NCBI GenBank assembly: GCA_029204225.1
Contig: CM055095.1
Coordinates: 58,366,865 to 58,430,864, forward strand
Reading direction: 5' to 3'
Length of the DNA stretch: 64,000 nt
Source: Diphasiastrum complanatum
Lineage: Eukaryota; Streptophyta; Lycopodiopsida; Lycopodiales; Lycopodiaceae
In this document: positions 1-9,989 of the stretch, piece by piece
Numbering within the stretch: position 1 is the first letter of the stretch
Layout: every line of letters starts with the position of its first letter
Made by a program: the position numbers and the translations under genes
Notes under the pieces: generated by a model
Told to the model about the DNA's origin: nothing
Database searches by the model: none
Seen by the model: the letters and a program-made list of their open reading frames with translations, nothing else

Positions 1-29
1 TCTTTTATGCTATAGTCGTACTTCTCAAT

Positions 30-199
30 AGCATGCCTGCTAAGTTTGGTCATGTTATTCTCACACTTGGTATTCTTTTTAGTCAAACTTGAGAAAGCAT
101 GGTTGCTGCTTTACTTGAAGAGGAAAGTAGGATGAAGAATACATTCAAGGCCTCTACTTCAAATAATACTGCTTTGTTACAAAATAGAATGTTCAATTA
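30..199 (+). pseudogene. Ty1/copia gag relic
   Basis: A forward frame reads LLNSMPAKFGHVILTLG and, after an in-frame stop, MVAALLEEESRMKNTF. Both resemble the C-terminal part of copia gag proteins (UBN2 type), which usually have an LL.SLP..... segment followed by a V.ALL.EE.R helix. An internal stop and a stop right after the second block show that it is dead. No LTR, protease or pol sequence follows, so this is a short fragment, probably in an intron or intergenic space upstream of the DUF952-type exons. The assignment rests on motif resemblance only. Confidence 0.45.
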
Positions 200-204
200 A
201 CTTG

Positions 205-1230
205 ACTAGCAAGATATTCTGATCAAAAAAGTGCTATTTGCAACTTTGACTAAATTTAAAAGTGCTATGAACTCATGTAACTGCAAAAAATGTTAAGATT
301 CCTTTGAGACTATGAACAAAATCTTGCAATTAAATAACATCCAAAGTTTGACTTTGCAATAACTTCACTTCAACTAGGTCAAATAGATAGTAAATGGATC
401 TTAGTGATTATAGACCAGTATTGAACAAGCAGGTCCACTAGAATGCTGAACAAAAAAGTGATGTACATATAACTTGATTAAATTATTGATTTTACGATAA
501 CTTTTTATGCAGAACTCTATTCATCTTATCTATCTATATAGGTCCAATGAAGTGCTTCAAAATTGTAGCTACATGAACTTGACCAATGTCAGAGATTGGG
601 CTCTCAAGAAAACGGTCAAAGGTAATTGATGTCTCCTTCAACCATTTGATGCCGGGAATCTATTGGCAAAATTTTAGTCTGCCACACAATGTCTCCAAAA
701 AAGTAGGCACTGAAAAATGTAGCCAAGAATACATCAATCACTGAAAAATCCAGCCTCTATGTGCCCTGGAAGGTGTTATGATACTAAGTGTGATGTCAAT
801 GATCAATCACAAATATAGCATCACATATGAACAATAGACCATCAGAGTACTGAAAGAACATCAAATATAGTCAATGAGTAATCTCCTACAAGGAAGAGCA
901 ATGAGCCTTTTACAAATAACTAGAGAGTTTGACCCTCTATTTGTAATGGAGCACCACTGACGCAACTTATTGAACAACTTACAACAACTATGCCTTGGCT
1001 TAAATTGTACTCCCTTAACTGAGAAGTGAAGTCATACCTCTTATCTGTGAGTAGCTAACGTTCCTTACTTGGAACACATTCCTGACCAGTGAACCATGCA
1101 GAATGATCAATAGTTCAAGTATGGAAAGAAATGGTAGTACAAATATTCTGTTATACGTAGCGTCTACAGAAGATGAAGAAGACTCTGAACGCAGTAAAAG
1201 AGAAAAAGACAGCCAAATACTCCCACCTTT
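205..1230. other. no recognisable gene
   Basis: AT-rich sequence with frequent stops in all frames. I see no domain, RNA gene or clear repeat. It could be intron or intergenic DNA upstream of the DUF952-type exons. Confidence 0.4.
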
Positions 1231-1236
1231 TCATAA

Positions 1237-1440
1237 ATGAGCAAAATCCAGGGCCTTTGGCAGGTGCCAGGGCTGTACCAGCTCTTGAGGCTGCCCTGTA
1301 GGGTTGGCTGGGGTCTAAGTAGGCAGGCCTTGGTCATGCCTACCAGGCCCCCAACTAGGCAGATACCTTGGGCCTGCCTAGCAGGCCTGGGTGTCGTTGA
1401 GCAGAAGAACCAATGGATTCTGAACCAAGGTATCAATCAA
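1237..1440. repeat. GC-rich block with inverted GGCAGGCC motifs
   Basis: A locally GC-rich island in AT-rich surroundings, built from many near-copies of GGCAGGCC, GGCCTGCC and CCAGGC. TAGGCAGGCC at 1320-1329 is the exact reverse complement of GGCCTGCCTA at 1371-1380, so a 10-bp stem with a 41-base loop is possible. It opens reading frames on both strands that match nothing I recognise and look like a by-product of composition. Confidence 0.4.
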
Positions 1441-1867
1441 TCAAGCTAAAATGGAAATGCTTGATGAGCTTTACCTAATACTAACAAAGCCTTTACCTCA
1501 TACACAGATTCAATTATTACTAGCGTGCCACACACATTGAACTGGCTTGCACACACTTACTCCCAAGCACACCATCCAGAGCAGCACGAAAAAACAAAAA
1601 TGAGCTAACAACGATGGAACCAACTCTCTTTAATAGTAGAGTTTATAGGATTAAGCCCAAGGAGGCTTGTGCTCAACTTTTCTTTCCTTAAAAATAGCCA
1701 AGATCAATTTATAAGGTAATACAATCCTGTTTGTTAATGACTTGTCAAACGGTTCCCATTATCACCTGCAAATCAATTGGCAAGTTAGACGCCTCGGTGT
1801 TATTCAGTACTGGACATGCTGAAACGAGCCCTGGCAACTGATCGGTGCCCATTTCTTCCTGCAGTCT

Positions 1868-1990
1868 TTGCGGCATGGGTTCTTAAGGGCATTTTGGCCC
1901 CAAATTCATATGGAAGTTCTTGAGGGCATTTTGTCCTAGATTCATCTTGAAACAATGCCTGGGGCCCTAGATTCATCTTGAATCAAATTG
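1868..1990. repeat. imperfect short tandem repeats
   Basis: TTCTTAAGGGCATTTTGGCC and TTCTTGAGGGCATTTTGTCC occur about 40 bases apart. The motif (C)TAGATTCATCTTGAA occurs exactly twice (near 1936 and 1967) with a degenerate third copy near 1900. A reverse-strand open frame spans 1942-2232 but shows no domain I can name. Confidence 0.4.
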
Positions 1991-2443
1991 TAATGCATTT
2001 CAATAACATGACTTTTGGCCAAAATCTTGACTTGTGGATCCGCCACTTCTTGTGTCTGGCACTTGAGAGCATGTTCCTTATCCCATGGATATAGCACCCT
2101 TAGGTGCCCATCAATCCTCTCCCTCTCATGAATAAGCTGAAAAGAATGCTTCTGAGACCATCGAAGGGATGCCTGATTCTTCTTATGCACAGTTTGCCTA
2201 GGTGGAAACTGACCAGACTCCTTTGTTGTCACTCTGATGTACTTTTATGAGATGCATAAAGTGAAAGTTTTCTTTTGTCTTAGGAGATTGTTTTGTAGCA
2301 GTGAGTAGATTAATATGAAATGATAATGTAATGCAATGTAAAGGTCTTTACAGAATGATTTAGTTGATTGAAATGTAAATGCTGTTCATTGTTAGAAATT
2401 GTGTTCAAATTATTGTGCTGAGTCACGTGTTTTGATTTTTCAG

Positions 2444-2754
2444 GTTGAGGGCGTTCTTGCACTATTCTATACTGGGCGTGAAGATTTATATCTTCTTACA
2501 GTTGATGCTAAAAAGGTAAGCTTTGAGGTCAGATCCCCCCTCAGTTTGATAAGTATATCAACTTTTGATGCAACTTACAATGACTACGTGCATTGTCACA
2601 GCTAGGTGATGGACTTAGGTATGATGAAGCTGAAAAGGGTGTATTTTTTCCTCATTTTTATGGACCTTCAGGGAGTTTTGCACCTTTACCTCTTGATACA
2701 GTTATTAGCTTCAAAAAGTTGAAGGTTGAAAAAGGTAAGAACCTCCTAGAATGA
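2444..2754 (+). CDS. DUF952-family protein, last two exons
   Basis: Two exons joined in phase 0. Exon A is 2444-2515, after a TTTTTCAG acceptor and before a GTAAG donor. It encodes VEGVLALFYTGREDLYLLTV and ends in DAKK. Exon B starts at 2602 after TTGTCACAG and encodes LGDGLRYDE, then FFPHFYGPSGSFAPLPLDTV, and closes at a TGA at 2752-2754. The order (LF..G..DLYLL..DAKK, LGDGL.YE, FPHFYGP, PL.LD.V) is the conserved C-terminal half of the plant DUF952 family (PF06108), small soluble proteins of unknown function. The N-terminal half, with its usual RIS..EW and GFIHLS blocks, was not found upstream, so those exons lie outside the window, are too diverged to see, or are lost. A GTAAG at 2735 could be an alternative donor near the C-terminus. 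The frame has no defect here. Confidence 0.75.
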
Positions 2755-4329
2755 TAGTTCCGGAGCTATAACATTTAAGTTCCCTTACTAATTTAAGTCA
2801 TCTCAAAACTCTTTTGAGAATCTTCTGGCTCAAGTATGAACGTATGTCATTGAGTCATGCACATTGCAACGAACAGATTTCTGGCAGATGACATGCAAAG
2901 AACAGGTGGTTCTGAATATATACAAAGGATCTAGAGGTGAAGATGCGAGTTTTACCTGCTTCTGTGTCTCTATTGTATTGAGATAAACTTCAACACGAAC
3001 TCCTATCTAGTTAATATATTCTGGCAAGCCAATTTAAGCAGATTTCCCACTTCTACCTGAGTGAAGTATTGTCCTTTCTTCCTGTTGACATCTTAGTTTT
3101 ATTTTGTTATAACACGCTGCAGGTTGGGTGCATAGCCTAGTCTGAGATACCACGAAGTAGAATGACCTTTTGTTGAGAATCATTTATAAATGTACACAGA
3201 ACTCAATCCTAGTTGCTCCTCACCCGTGTACTTTTTAGGTGCTGTTTGTCAGGATCTCAAATCTTTGTTGAGCTTCTTATTGGGACATGAAGCAAAGTCG
3301 TGCTTGGAGGTTGATTTGCTTAAACACATTTCGATGGCAGCACTGTATGAAATGTCACCTGATTGATTTGCATTGAAAAGCTTTTTTTGGTTCACTCTAC
3401 CTCTAGGCTAGTGGAATAGTCCTTGCATCAAGCCTTCTGAATTCTGATGGTTTTGGTTTAGGATTGTTAAATAAATTGCAATTTGTGGTTATGGACAAAG
3501 ATTGTGGAAGTAAAAAATTCTCTTAGACATGTGATCAGGATTCAGAACTTTGCATGAATTCTTCTTGTTAAGAAGCCAATCTCTTTGAATCAGCAAAGGC
3601 AGTTTGTAACTCTATCTGAGGTTGGGTGTAGCTTGCCTTCACTTTCATTTCTAAATTCGTTGGGCTGAAATTTTAAGATTGTTATCTACTTCAAAATCAC
3701 CATTCAATTTTGATGTCTTTAAATGCTGATAAAAGAGTGTCACATGCTAAATATTTTGGAATCTTGTGGCTGAGTTTTCTTAGAGTAGTATCCCTGAACT
3801 AACTAATGTGCATCTATAGTAAGTTGTTTCAACTATCTCAGCATTATTTGCATTGAGTTTTTCTCGAAGTATAGATTGAAGCCACATAACAACCTGGCAT
3901 AGTATGTTGTTAAGGGATTAAATATCAATATTTGGCATCAGTTTCCTTCTGTTGTCAACGAATGTTATACCAAAGTTTTCTGCCTTAAATAACTCAGTTT
4001 TGAGGAGCTTAGTAGAAGAGCTTCCCAAGTAGTGGTTATTTATCCTAATGACATGATAGTTGCAATTGTCTTTTGCTGTTATGAAGATTCAAATTTTTTC
4101 TTGTTGAACTTTGACATTTTTGATGCAATCCTTTCTGCCTATATTTATTTCATTCTACAAAGGTTCTCACATTTTCGTAGTCCATGTTGTATGGAAGCTT
4201 AAGCAACTCAAATGTATTAGGTTTTTCATATTGATGTCTGTTTTCGAGCTCGTAAGAAGTTTCTAGTGGCCGTCTTCCAATCATCTAACAAAATTATAAA
4301 GCATTAGTGGTAAGAACATTGTTGTAACT
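2755..4329. other. 3' flank of the DUF952-type gene; no gene seen
   Basis: T-rich, stop-rich sequence that may hold the 3' UTR or further introns of the upstream gene. I see no coding block, repeat or RNA gene. Confidence 0.4.
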
Positions 4330-4337
4330 ATAGGACT

Positions 4338-5079
4338 CATAGTTGCACTACGATTCTCAAAACGAATTTCGAAGCACGGTCCAGAAACGCGTTTCGGGTT
4401 TCTTGTAGAAACGCTCAGAAACGTGTTTTTTCTTTTTTTTGATTTTTTTGTGGGCAATATGGGTATCAGATGAAAGCTCTAATTAAGAGCATTACGTATG
4501 TATAGTTTGCCGAATGTTTCGTTTACAGGATGGTCCAGTTCAGGTCATTACCCCATGTTGGGTTCTGTCAAGGATAAAAATTTAAAACTAACCTCTAGCT
4601 TTTTCATTACGATCACAGATGGTTCCAATGGGATAGAGACAGAGAATTGTAGAGCAATTGTACCTCGCTTTTTACTTTTTGTAAAGCAATTGTCGCCACA
4701 CCCCGCCCCTCCCCCTGGTGACAATAGCAAGGGGGGCGCTGCCCCCCCTACACCCTCCGTAGATAAAAATGGGGGTCCAAATGCGTGCCGATAAGGGCCG
4801 AATATTTATGCCCCCAAACATTTACTGAGAACCAGAGCAAATAACAACCAAATAGCTACTGAAAATAAGATCTGTTTGTGCCCTACCTATTGCACTTCTG
4901 AGATGCAAAACACTGGTTTGACCATTGCTCCCCTAAAAAAAATTTCAGCCATAAGCTATTTTCCCAAAAAAAAAAGAAAATTTGTTTTTTTTCATCATGC
5001 TTCACGTTTTGAAATGCTTTTTGGAGAATCGCGGTTCGCGAAACGCAAACCCAGCGAAATGCGTTTCATTGCAACTATG
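4338..5079. mobile_element. hAT-like non-autonomous DNA transposon (MITE)
   Basis: The 742-bp element begins CATAGTTGCA and ends TGCAACTATG, a perfect 10-bp terminal inverted repeat. The flanks are ATAGGACT (4330-4337) and ATTGGACT (5080-5087), an 8-bp target duplication with 7 of 8 matches; 8-bp duplications are typical of the hAT superfamily. Subterminal regions are rich in AAACG, CGTTTC and GCGAAACGC motifs in inverted order. The centre holds a G/C palindromic stretch (about 4727-4750). The open frames inside show no transposase domain, so it would depend on an autonomous partner. The TIR does not fit the usual hAT YARNG start perfectly, so the superfamily is provisional. Confidence 0.65.
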
Positions 5080-5087
5080 ATTGGACT

Positions 5088-6277
5088 ATCAAGTAGTGTG
5101 ATTGTGAATGACAATACAATATGGTTTACTAATTAGAACTCCAAAAATTGCCATCAAAGCTTCAGTACCAAGGGTATAGCACATACCCATGTTGAACATG
5201 TGGAATGTCATATGAGAAAAGAATGGAAAGTGCTCTTCTAGTCCATTGCTAGCATTGTACACCTCTTAGTTTCAAATGTAAAGCTTATACTCTTGCTTAA
5301 GCACGATTGCATTGAGCTCAACATTTTATGATCTTGTACACATACATTGCAAGACACAAGAATACTTGTTTATGAACCATCTGTTTAAGGGTATTCATTA
5401 AAGACTAATGACTATCATCTAGTTGAGTAGGTTCATGATGAACATGCTTAGGCATTTCCCATTCAAATTCCTGTTCCAATTATTCTATGAGCTTCATGGT
5501 TGGATGTAGCCATATACAATGGATTATACATTGGTGTGATTGATCTAATTAGTCTTGTCTAGGTATATGACAAAGCTTGTGAGGTCTATGATGAGATTAC
5601 TTTTGATAGATTACAACTACTCATGTCATGAACTAATGTTGCATGGGAGTTGTATTTTGTCTTGAACAACAAGAGTACAATGAGTTGAAATTAGTTAAAT
5701 TTACTTTACTCAAACAATTCAAGCAGAGTCATTCAATGGAGAACCCATTATTCTTGTACAAGATTGCATCGAATGTTGGAGTATATTCTAGAAATGGTAT
5801 TAGACAATGCTATTATCATATCTAGTGTATAATTGAGCTTTCAAAGGGCCTAAGAATATAATCATAATAAAATCCAAACCAACAATCACACACACGTGAT
5901 CACACAAGAATTTAGAAGGACAAGAACTTGGACCAATTCTAAAGGAAGTCATGATCAAATCAATAAATGCATATATAATTTGATGCAAAATGCAAAATCA
6001 AAAGTTAAATCCATCCAACCTCAGCAACCCTCCAATTGAGAGGCTCTATTATCATGATGTGAAAGCATACAATATTCTCTTGTTATTGGAATCACATTGT
6101 CATGCCAATCAATGTGCCAATGTATTGCTCAATGCCAAAGATATTGTTATAATATTTGTTTTGCTTCATAGAATTTGGTCATAGTACTTTGATGCAACTG
6201 ATTACTCTATTATTTTTTTGATGATGATATTATATCATCTACATGTGAATATCCCTGTTGATTTGGCACCTTTGCAG
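5088..6277. other. no gene seen upstream of transposon copy 1
   Basis: AT-rich sequence with short chance frames. The transposon copy that follows should have a left end and a first exon here (compare copy 3 at 42263-42305), but neither the first exon nor the terminal motif could be found, so this end is probably truncated. Confidence 0.35.
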
Positions 6278-8140
6278 AGAAGAAGAGGCAAAGGAGTTTA
6301 AATATCTGCTGAAGATCGTTCTCGTTACAGGGCAGAAGGAAAGAAAAACGTGGATTTGTGGACAGATGGAACATTATATCCACAAGATCCAAGCACTTTG
6401 ACACATCCCACATTCTCTTCAATAACTCATTTAGTTACATGGATATGCAATGGGCATAGTGGATTACTAGGATATTGTGAAAGATTGCAAAACCATGGAA
6501 AACAACTTTATATGAATAAAGTTCACTTTTTAGAAGGTGAGTTAATTCGGATATCCTCTTATTGTCAGAATAGAGATTGTCATCTCCAAAAGACGTTAGA
6601 AGAAAATGAACAACTTAAAAAAAATAATGAATCATTACAGAAGATAGCAATCAATATCAAATCAAAACTAGAGCAAATGCAATCAGTCTTACAGTCTATT
6701 CGTATTGAAAACTTACAATTACTGAAGGATGTGGATTTGGTAAAGAAGAAGGCTGAAAGTAAGAAGCGAAAGCGACAAAGTTGCAAGGATATTCAAACGC
6801 TTTCAAAAGGAGGTTATCGAAATAGAAGGATCCGTGCATTCAAGTAAGCATATTCTAAATTTTGTAAGTTTTTCAATGACATTTGGATTTAATTTTAGCT
6901 ATGGTGATATGTTGTTAACTATCTATTTTTTTTGCAGATCTGCATTAGTAGCTCCTCGGAATATTAAAGACAATGCTTCACTAGGAATGTCATTGGGCAC
7001 AATATTGACTTGCAAATTCACTGAGCGTATCATGATGAACAATAGGATTTCAAATGTAAAGTGTAAAATAGCAGAGTTTTTGATGGTGGACATTCAAAAC
7101 ATTTTAGATAAGACTATAGTTCAGGGTGCTTGTGATTTTGCAGGTATAAGTAGGGAAGCATATGCAATAATATTTAAACTAATTAGAGAAGCTTTTAAGC
7201 AATTTCAAATTAGAAAAGTCCCAATCCCTAGGACATACCACTTGAAGAAAGAGAGGGATACATTAAAACATAGGTATGCGTAAGATCACTGGAACTCCAT
7301 TTCATATTGAGGAGGTATATGAAACTGATGGAAGATCGATATTCTATAATTCATCAAACAATTTATTTGTTGATCTAAATTACTTGCTGAGATACATCGT
7401 CACATTCTATGATATAACCTATGAAAAGGTGAATGACAAAATAATCATAGTACTTAAGTTAAATGAGTCAAAAATTGTGAAAGGGTAGAAGATGGAAAGG
7501 GTTAGTATAACTCTCATGAATGGTGCTCTATCCCAAACAGAGAACCAAGAAGATTTCAAATTCAGTGTAATATATGGTGGTTGGCAGCGTTTCAGGTAAC
7601 TAGCCTCATTATCACATTACATTCATTGAATAGTATTAATACATTGTAAACTAAGTATGATTAATTCTTTGGACAGGTGCTGAAAGAGGATCATGATGTA
7701 TTATCATGGATATTCTCAAGGACATCTTATCCTAGGATCATCAAGGACCATATGGATGGAGGATTTCTCAATGTTCCAGGAATTGGAGACTTCAATGTTG
7801 AATGACACTTAGCAGGTGATTTGAAAACATTGAAATATATGTATAATGTCTCTCACGGTGCTACATCAAAACACCCTTGTTCGTACTGCATGAAAATGGC
7901 AAAAGATGTAACTAGGAGTACAAGAATTACTAGAGAATATGTAGATCCAAACTGGAAGTCTGTGCTGCCTATCCCCTTAAAAAATGTGCATGTTTGCACT
8001 CTTCATGCAGAAGTTAGATTAATAGAAAAGATCATTTATCTTCAAAATCTGTGTATACACTCTTTCATTCAATAAATGAAAGCCCAAGTTGGGCATCTGT
8101 ACATTTATTTTGTGCTCCCAAATTCATAAACTGGAGCAGC
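6278..8140 (+). pseudogene. DDE-type transposase-like gene, transposon copy 1 (decayed)
   Basis: Several exons are visible. 6278-6843 (after a TTTGCAG acceptor) encodes a conserved block, DLWTDGTLYPQDPSTL to HSGLLGYCERL, then a long coiled coil and a basic KKRKRQ tract. A 94-bp intron (GTAAGC...TTTGCAG) leads to 6938-7595, and a second intron (7596-7676) to 7677-8070, with VLKEDHD and LAGDLKTLKYMYNVSHGATS followed by CSYCMK and VHVCTLHAEV. The order fits an RNase H-fold transposase with a CxxC/HxxH-type insertion: a first acidic position (LKLNE, Asp in copy 2), the second Asp in AGDLK, then the zinc-binding block. Defects: in-frame stops near 6298, 7486 and 7804, frameshifts near 7270 and 7570, and loss of the C-terminal third with the catalytic Glu. 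The first exon is missing. It faces the reverse-strand gene starting at 8220 tail to tail. The fold is inferred from motifs. Confidence 0.6.
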
Positions 8141-8219
8141 ATTTGATATATCAATGTATATTTTTCTATGAAGTCTATACATGTATTTTTGTTCTATGCT
8201 ATCTATATTTTTTCTGATC

Positions 8220-9120
8220 TTAATTTAGTACAACTACATAATCCTTTGCACCATCATCAATAACGGGAGGTTGAAGCTTTGCCCGAGCCAGTATACTGAG
8301 GATAATTTCTTGTATAAATCTGTACACCTGGCTTGATGTGTACTCAGAAAGTGTAAACTGCAAAATAGAACATTCATGTATTAGTAATGGCCAATAACAT
8401 CACCAGAATAGAAAACTATTTATGATTCCAAAATAAGAATAAACAGAATTTATCCTTAGAAATATCAACATCTTGTTGAAGGATGAACCACTCAAAAAAC
8501 AGCTTGGCATTGTACAATGTGTACCACCCACAACTGAATGAATCATTTTGCTGGGGTGACTGCAAAATAATTCAACACACAAGAAATCAATTATGAAACA
8601 GAATGAATTAGATTGAAAATATTTCATTAGAATACTGATTTCAAAATGCTATTAAGTCCACAGAATGAGGAACGTCTGTAGGAATATATTTACTTAGATA
8701 TGGAATGAATATATCTACATCCTTATGCATATTTCTCCCCAAATTCATCTTGACACAAGAACATTTAATAATATTATTTATAGATCTCTTGATAGAGATC
8801 AGGTTTAAACTCTAGTGATCACTGCAAAATAGGATTGAAAGTACTCTAGCGGCAATTCTGAGAACTATTTAAATTGAAAATGTCAATGTTAATGCATAAA
8901 ACAAGAAGAAGCACTTAATATATCTTACTTGGTATGATAAGGAATGATCAGATACTTTGTTGCTGGTGTGAATCCACTTGTCAGACACTGTGACAATGTG
9001 TCATTATTCTCCTTGAAGGCCTGGAGCAGAAAGTTACTCAGCACCAGCAACTCGTTTGATGAATCTCAAATTGCAAGAGTGTCAGCCCGAACTCTATCAC
9101 AGGATCACATGATAGAAGCC
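8220..9120 (-). pseudogene. Ulp1/C48-type cysteine protease domain of transposon copy 1
   Basis: Read on the reverse strand, exons give, in order, LLQAFKENNDTLSQCL, KYLIIPYHT, DH*SLNLISIKRS, DVDIFIPYLSKYIPTDVP, SPQQNDSFSCGWYTLYNAKL and a C-terminal exon ending near 8220. This matches the Ulp1/SENP peptidase core: a hydrophobic strand, the catalytic HW pair, a later acidic residue, the PQQ glutamine (CAG at 8551-8553) and the catalytic Cys followed by Gly (TGT at 8530-8532). Such domains remove SUMO or related modifiers, and plant transposons, notably some MULEs, are known to carry them. The Trp after the catalytic His is now TAG (8812-8814) and further stops lie at 9105 and near 9072. Introns are suggested by GTAAGATA near 8926 and TTTTGCAG acceptors near 8821 and 8559. 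The frame continues upstream into the histone-fold region, so both may have been one protein. Confidence 0.65.
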
Positions 9121-9900
9121 CGTCTGTCTTTGAGATCCGAGCAATTTAGAACTCTAAAATTAATACTAAAATCAAGTTCTTCTAGTCTAAAACAAAAAAG
9201 AATACTAATTGTATCTATAGCATCTGATATGTCTTTCTCAAATTTAAGATAATCATTCGAATCTATATATATATAGAAATTGGGAGGAGGAGGAGGAGGT
9301 GAAAGTGTAGTATCTACAACAATATTAGGAGTATCCAAAACAGAGGTAGCTATATTTACAGCATTATCAACAGCAGCATTATCTGCAATGGATTCTGGGA
9401 TAGGCTTCACTTTCTTAGGAGCACGCTTGGGGGCTGTCTGCTTCCTAGGACGCTTCGTAGGAAGATGAGTCCTATCTACAGGAGTTGGTCTAGGAGCAGC
9501 AGGCTGAGATACATGTAACCTACAGTACCTATCCCTCATTCTGATCAGAAGCTGGAAATCCTTGGGCATTATGGTAACCCTCTTAGTATGGATGACAAGC
9601 AAAAGAGAATCCTAAAAAAAAAGGCTAATATAATCTTCAACAGCCTCCTGAAGACATTGAAGAGCACTTGGTGTGAATCTAACGTGCTGTCCAAGATCAT
9701 TTCTTGTTATGTTTCGGACAGCACGGTAGAATGGAACTCTTAGGATCAACAGAGCTGTTGACCTCTGATACTTGCGTATCTCAGAGAGCCACCTGCTGCG
9801 GTTGCGCGTTCTAGGTCTAGCAGGGGGTGTGATGGCAACTGCAGGAGATGAGGATGAGCCAGGAGAGAAGAAGTCTCTCCTTGTCTGCTTTATCCTATTT
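9121..9900 (-). pseudogene. histone H3-fold protein with Pro/Lys-rich linker, transposon copy 1
   Basis: The reverse strand encodes RIKQTRRDFFSP (compare the H3 tail RTKQTARK), a Ser/Pro/Arg tail, then a full H3 histone fold: WLSEIRKYQRSTALLI, VPFYRAVRNITRN, VRFTPSALQCLQEAVEDYIS and IHTKRVTIMPKDFQLLIRMR. Against canonical plant H3, a hand count gives 16 of 28 identities over the alpha-1 region and 15 of 23 over the last helix. Loop 1 is one residue longer than in H3, and EDY, DS and KDF occur where CENH3 proteins have them, so CENH3-like ancestry is possible. The fold spans 9526-9791. A linker rich in Pro, Lys and Arg follows, with a run of six prolines. An in-frame TAG (9612-9614) next to a T9 run interrupts the loop between helices 2 and 3. 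The frame is shared with the downstream Ulp1-like region. Loss of function in this copy is clear; the original role is unknown. Confidence 0.8.
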
Positions 9901-9989
9901 GAAACTATTGTTCTCCCACAATGGTAATTGTTGTAGGTAGATATTTGCAGCACGTTATCACCTCCTGTCTTTTTCGCATCTGTGACATG

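Noticed and set aside
501-540. Upstream DUF952 exon with an IHL motif
   Set aside because: TGCAGAACTCTATTCATCTTATC gives NSIHLI, only loosely like GFIHLS, with no matching sequence around it.
1942-2232. Reverse-strand protein-coding gene
   Set aside because: A 96-codon frame without domain, start context or neighbours; it overlaps short tandem repeats.
4498-4794. Coding ORF inside the MITE
   Set aside because: The Pro-rich end is produced by the C-rich palindromic centre; no transposase motif.
9526-9900. A normal host CENH3 or H3 gene
   Set aside because: It is broken by an in-frame stop, divergent in helix 2 and the C-terminus, and lies between other domains of the same reverse-strand unit, so it is not a working host histone gene.
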